Origin: Thermoplasmata archaeon
GTDB taxonomy: Archaea > Thermoplasmatota > Thermoplasmata > Thermoplasmatales > Thermoplasmataceae
Length of the DNA stretch: 5,437 nucleotides
Direction: 5' to 3'
NCBI GenBank assembly: GCA_021847855.1
Contig: JAJZOT010000139.1
Location: forward strand, 1-5,437
Shown here: one piece after another, positions 5,328 to 5,437 of the stretch
Numbering within the stretch: position 1 is the first letter of the stretch
Layout of the letters: every line of letters starts with the position of its first letter
Notes under the pieces: generated by a model
What the model was told of the DNA's origin: nothing
Database searches by the model: none
Seen by the model: the letters and a program-made list of their open reading frames with translations, nothing else
Translations under genes and position numbers: made by a program

Positions 5328-5437
5328 TCACTTGATCCTTGCTGCTACAAGCTCGGATAGATCCTTTATGTCCATCCTCTCCTCCTTGTTGGTTACCTTT
5401 CTGGCATCATCAAGCATTGTCATGCAGTACGGACACG
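5328..5437 (-). CDS. C-terminus of a CCG-domain iron-sulfur oxidoreductase (HdrD/GlcF-like), partial
   Basis: Only the last 35 codons are in the window, ending in TGA at 5328-5330. The fragment begins CPYCMTMLDDA and ends MDIKDLSELVAARIK. A CP-[YF]-C followed by a hydrophobic/acidic helix and a closing D-[IL]-x-E-L-[LV] helix is the C-terminal end of a CCG domain, the cysteine-rich unit of heterodisulfide reductase subunit B/D, glycolate oxidase GlcF and related Fe-S oxidoreductases. CPYC would be the last CxxC of the C..CC..CxxC cluster motif. Such proteins move electrons between flavoproteins and quinones or thiols, and some serve as ETF:quinone reductases. The upstream part, lying outside the window, is needed to place it in a subgroup. 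It lies on the strand opposite etfBA. Confidence 0.75.
   Translation of the reverse strand, partial: CPYCMTMLDDARKVTNKEERMDIKDLSELVAARIK

Overview
This window most likely comes from an archaeon of the Thermoplasmata, probably the Thermoplasmatales. The reasons are an ETF of archaeal type, an archaeal two-part winged-helix regulator, heavy use of AGG/AGA and ATA codons, classical GGAGGTGA ribosome-binding sites on some genes beside apparently leaderless genes on others, T-run terminators without hairpins, and secreted proteins full of N-glycosylation sequons. The order-level assignment is inference; no rRNA or other phylogenetic marker is present.

Layout, left to right. Positions 1-431 hold no intact gene. 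The reverse strand has two overlapping open stretches in different frames that look like decayed coding sequence, followed by the leader of the etf operon. Positions 432-2065 are a compact two-gene operon, etfB-etfA, for the two subunits of an electron-transfer flavoprotein. They overlap by four bases (ATGA) and are followed by a T-run. Positions 2159-2718 are an insertion-sequence graveyard. A frameshifted C-terminal remnant of an IS630/Tc1-mariner-type transposase lies on the minus strand, directly against a C-terminal remnant of an IS4/IS5-type DDE transposase on the plus strand with an internal stop. Positions 2719-2933 are non-coding and end in an AT-rich block that should terminate the gene to its right.

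Positions 2934-5242 are the most interesting part. A small secreted PepSY-like protein (minus) and a 333-residue secreted, C-terminally anchored glycoprotein of unknown function (plus) are divergently transcribed. Their 102-bp intergenic region contains an 18-bp perfect palindrome. It lies 5 bp from a good TATA-like element of the plus gene and 5 bp from a weaker one of the minus gene. The glycoprotein gene runs convergently, with a 4-bp stop-codon overlap, into a two-gene unit on the minus strand: a three-helix membrane protein followed with zero spacing by a winged-helix DNA-binding protein. The inferred, untested reading is a small cell-surface module. In it the membrane protein and regulator would sense the envelope and act through the palindrome on the two surface-protein genes.

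At the right edge (5328-5437, minus) is the C-terminus of a protein ending in a CPYC-containing CCG-type iron-sulfur domain. Proteins with such domains (HdrD/GlcF-like) often pass electrons between flavoproteins and quinones, so a functional link to EtfAB is possible. It is not in the same operon.
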